From Gammaproteobacteria bacterium (lineage in GTDB: Bacteria; Pseudomonadota; Gammaproteobacteria; Burkholderiales; Nitrosomonadaceae), in NCBI GenBank assembly GCA_030431985.1, contig JAUIIB010000022.1, positions 1 to 45,755 on the forward strand: a DNA stretch of 45,755 nt, written 5' to 3'. This document shows, in pieces, positions 45,662 to 45,755 of this stretch; position 1 is the stretch's first letter; the number at the start of each line of letters is the position of its first letter. The translations under genes were made by a program, and so were the position numbers. The notes beneath the pieces were generated by a model, which made no database searches, had not been told where the DNA came from, and saw only the letters and a program-made list of their open reading frames with translations.

Positions 45662-45754
45662 TTAAGTGTAGTCCTTCAAACGGTCTTCGAATTCGATTGT
45701 AAATCTATTCAGCGCCTGTTTCCAGTTATGGATTGGCATAGTCCATTTTAGTGA
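45662..45754 (-). CDS. IS256-family transposase, C-terminal fragment (runs off window)
   Basis: On the minus strand 30 codons are open from the window edge to a TAA at 45662-45664. They read LKWTMPIHNWKQALNRFTIE followed by FEDRLKDYT. The pattern W-x-x-[AV]-L-N-x-F-x-I-x-F-E-x-R is the end of mutator-type IS256-family transposases. The catalytic DDE part lies beyond the window, so whether the gene is intact is unknown. Together with the adjacent terminal repeat it marks a full IS end. Confidence 0.8.
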   Translation of the reverse strand, partial: SLKWTMPIHNWKQALNRFTIEFEDRLKDYT

Positions 45755-45755
45755 T

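Noticed and set aside
1..45755. CRISPR arrays, rRNA, tRNA or a tmRNA gene near smpB.
   Set aside because: No regular spaced repeats, no T-loop signatures in suitable context and no tmRNA ends were seen on either strand.

Overview
The window looks like a chromosomal segment of an ammonia-oxidising betaproteobacterium, most likely Nitrosomonas or a close relative. The strongest clue is the left edge, where the first 70 codons of amoC (ammonia monooxygenase subunit C) run off the window on the minus strand. The moderate-to-low G+C, the betaproteobacterial order rlmN-pilW-rodZ-ispG-hisS-yfgM-bamB and the flagellar gene layout agree with this. The assignment is by recognition only; no search was run.

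Region 1 (1-8977) is mixed housekeeping. It holds the amoC start, a DUF3293 gene, a Tim44-domain membrane protein, a long noncoding stretch with a 35-residue membrane peptide and a 12-bp inverted repeat, a Sel1-repeat lipoprotein, an exported ankyrin protein, ubiH, ctaA, smpB, ratA-rnfH and a secreted protein of unknown function.

Region 2 (8974-20409) is the rod-hook operon flgBCDEFGHIJKL on the minus strand with flgA divergent. A close match to a sigma-54 promoter lies 25-50 bases before flgB, and a weaker sigma-28-like site lies before flgKL. This suggests early and late control within one gene string.

Region 3 (20478-26985) is the most unusual part: a tight seven-gene operon placed directly after flgA. 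It encodes an acyl carrier protein (ACP), an FkbH-type HAD protein, a fused double-hotdog dehydratase plus short-chain reductase, a GNAT-like acyltransferase, a second ACP, and two alpha/beta-hydrolases that resemble the exosortase A-associated hydrolases 2 and 1. No exosortase, ketosynthase or acyl-ligase is present. I infer a pathway that builds a small hydroxyacyl or glyceryl group on an ACP and transfers it to an unknown acceptor, possibly a surface glycan or flagellin.

Region 4 (27234-35283) is conserved housekeeping: ndk, rlmN, pilW, a rodZ-like gene, ispG, hisS, yfgM and bamB. The series stops at bamB, and der (engA), which often follows, is not there.

Region 5 (35313-45755) is the second flagellar block. 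fliFGHIJK is on the minus strand; fleS, fleR and fliE are divergent on the plus strand. FleS/FleR form a sensor kinase and a sigma-54 activator, the natural partner for the flgB sigma-54 promoter. At the right edge, an IS256-type insertion sequence begins immediately after the fliE stop codon, and its transposase C-terminus runs off the window.
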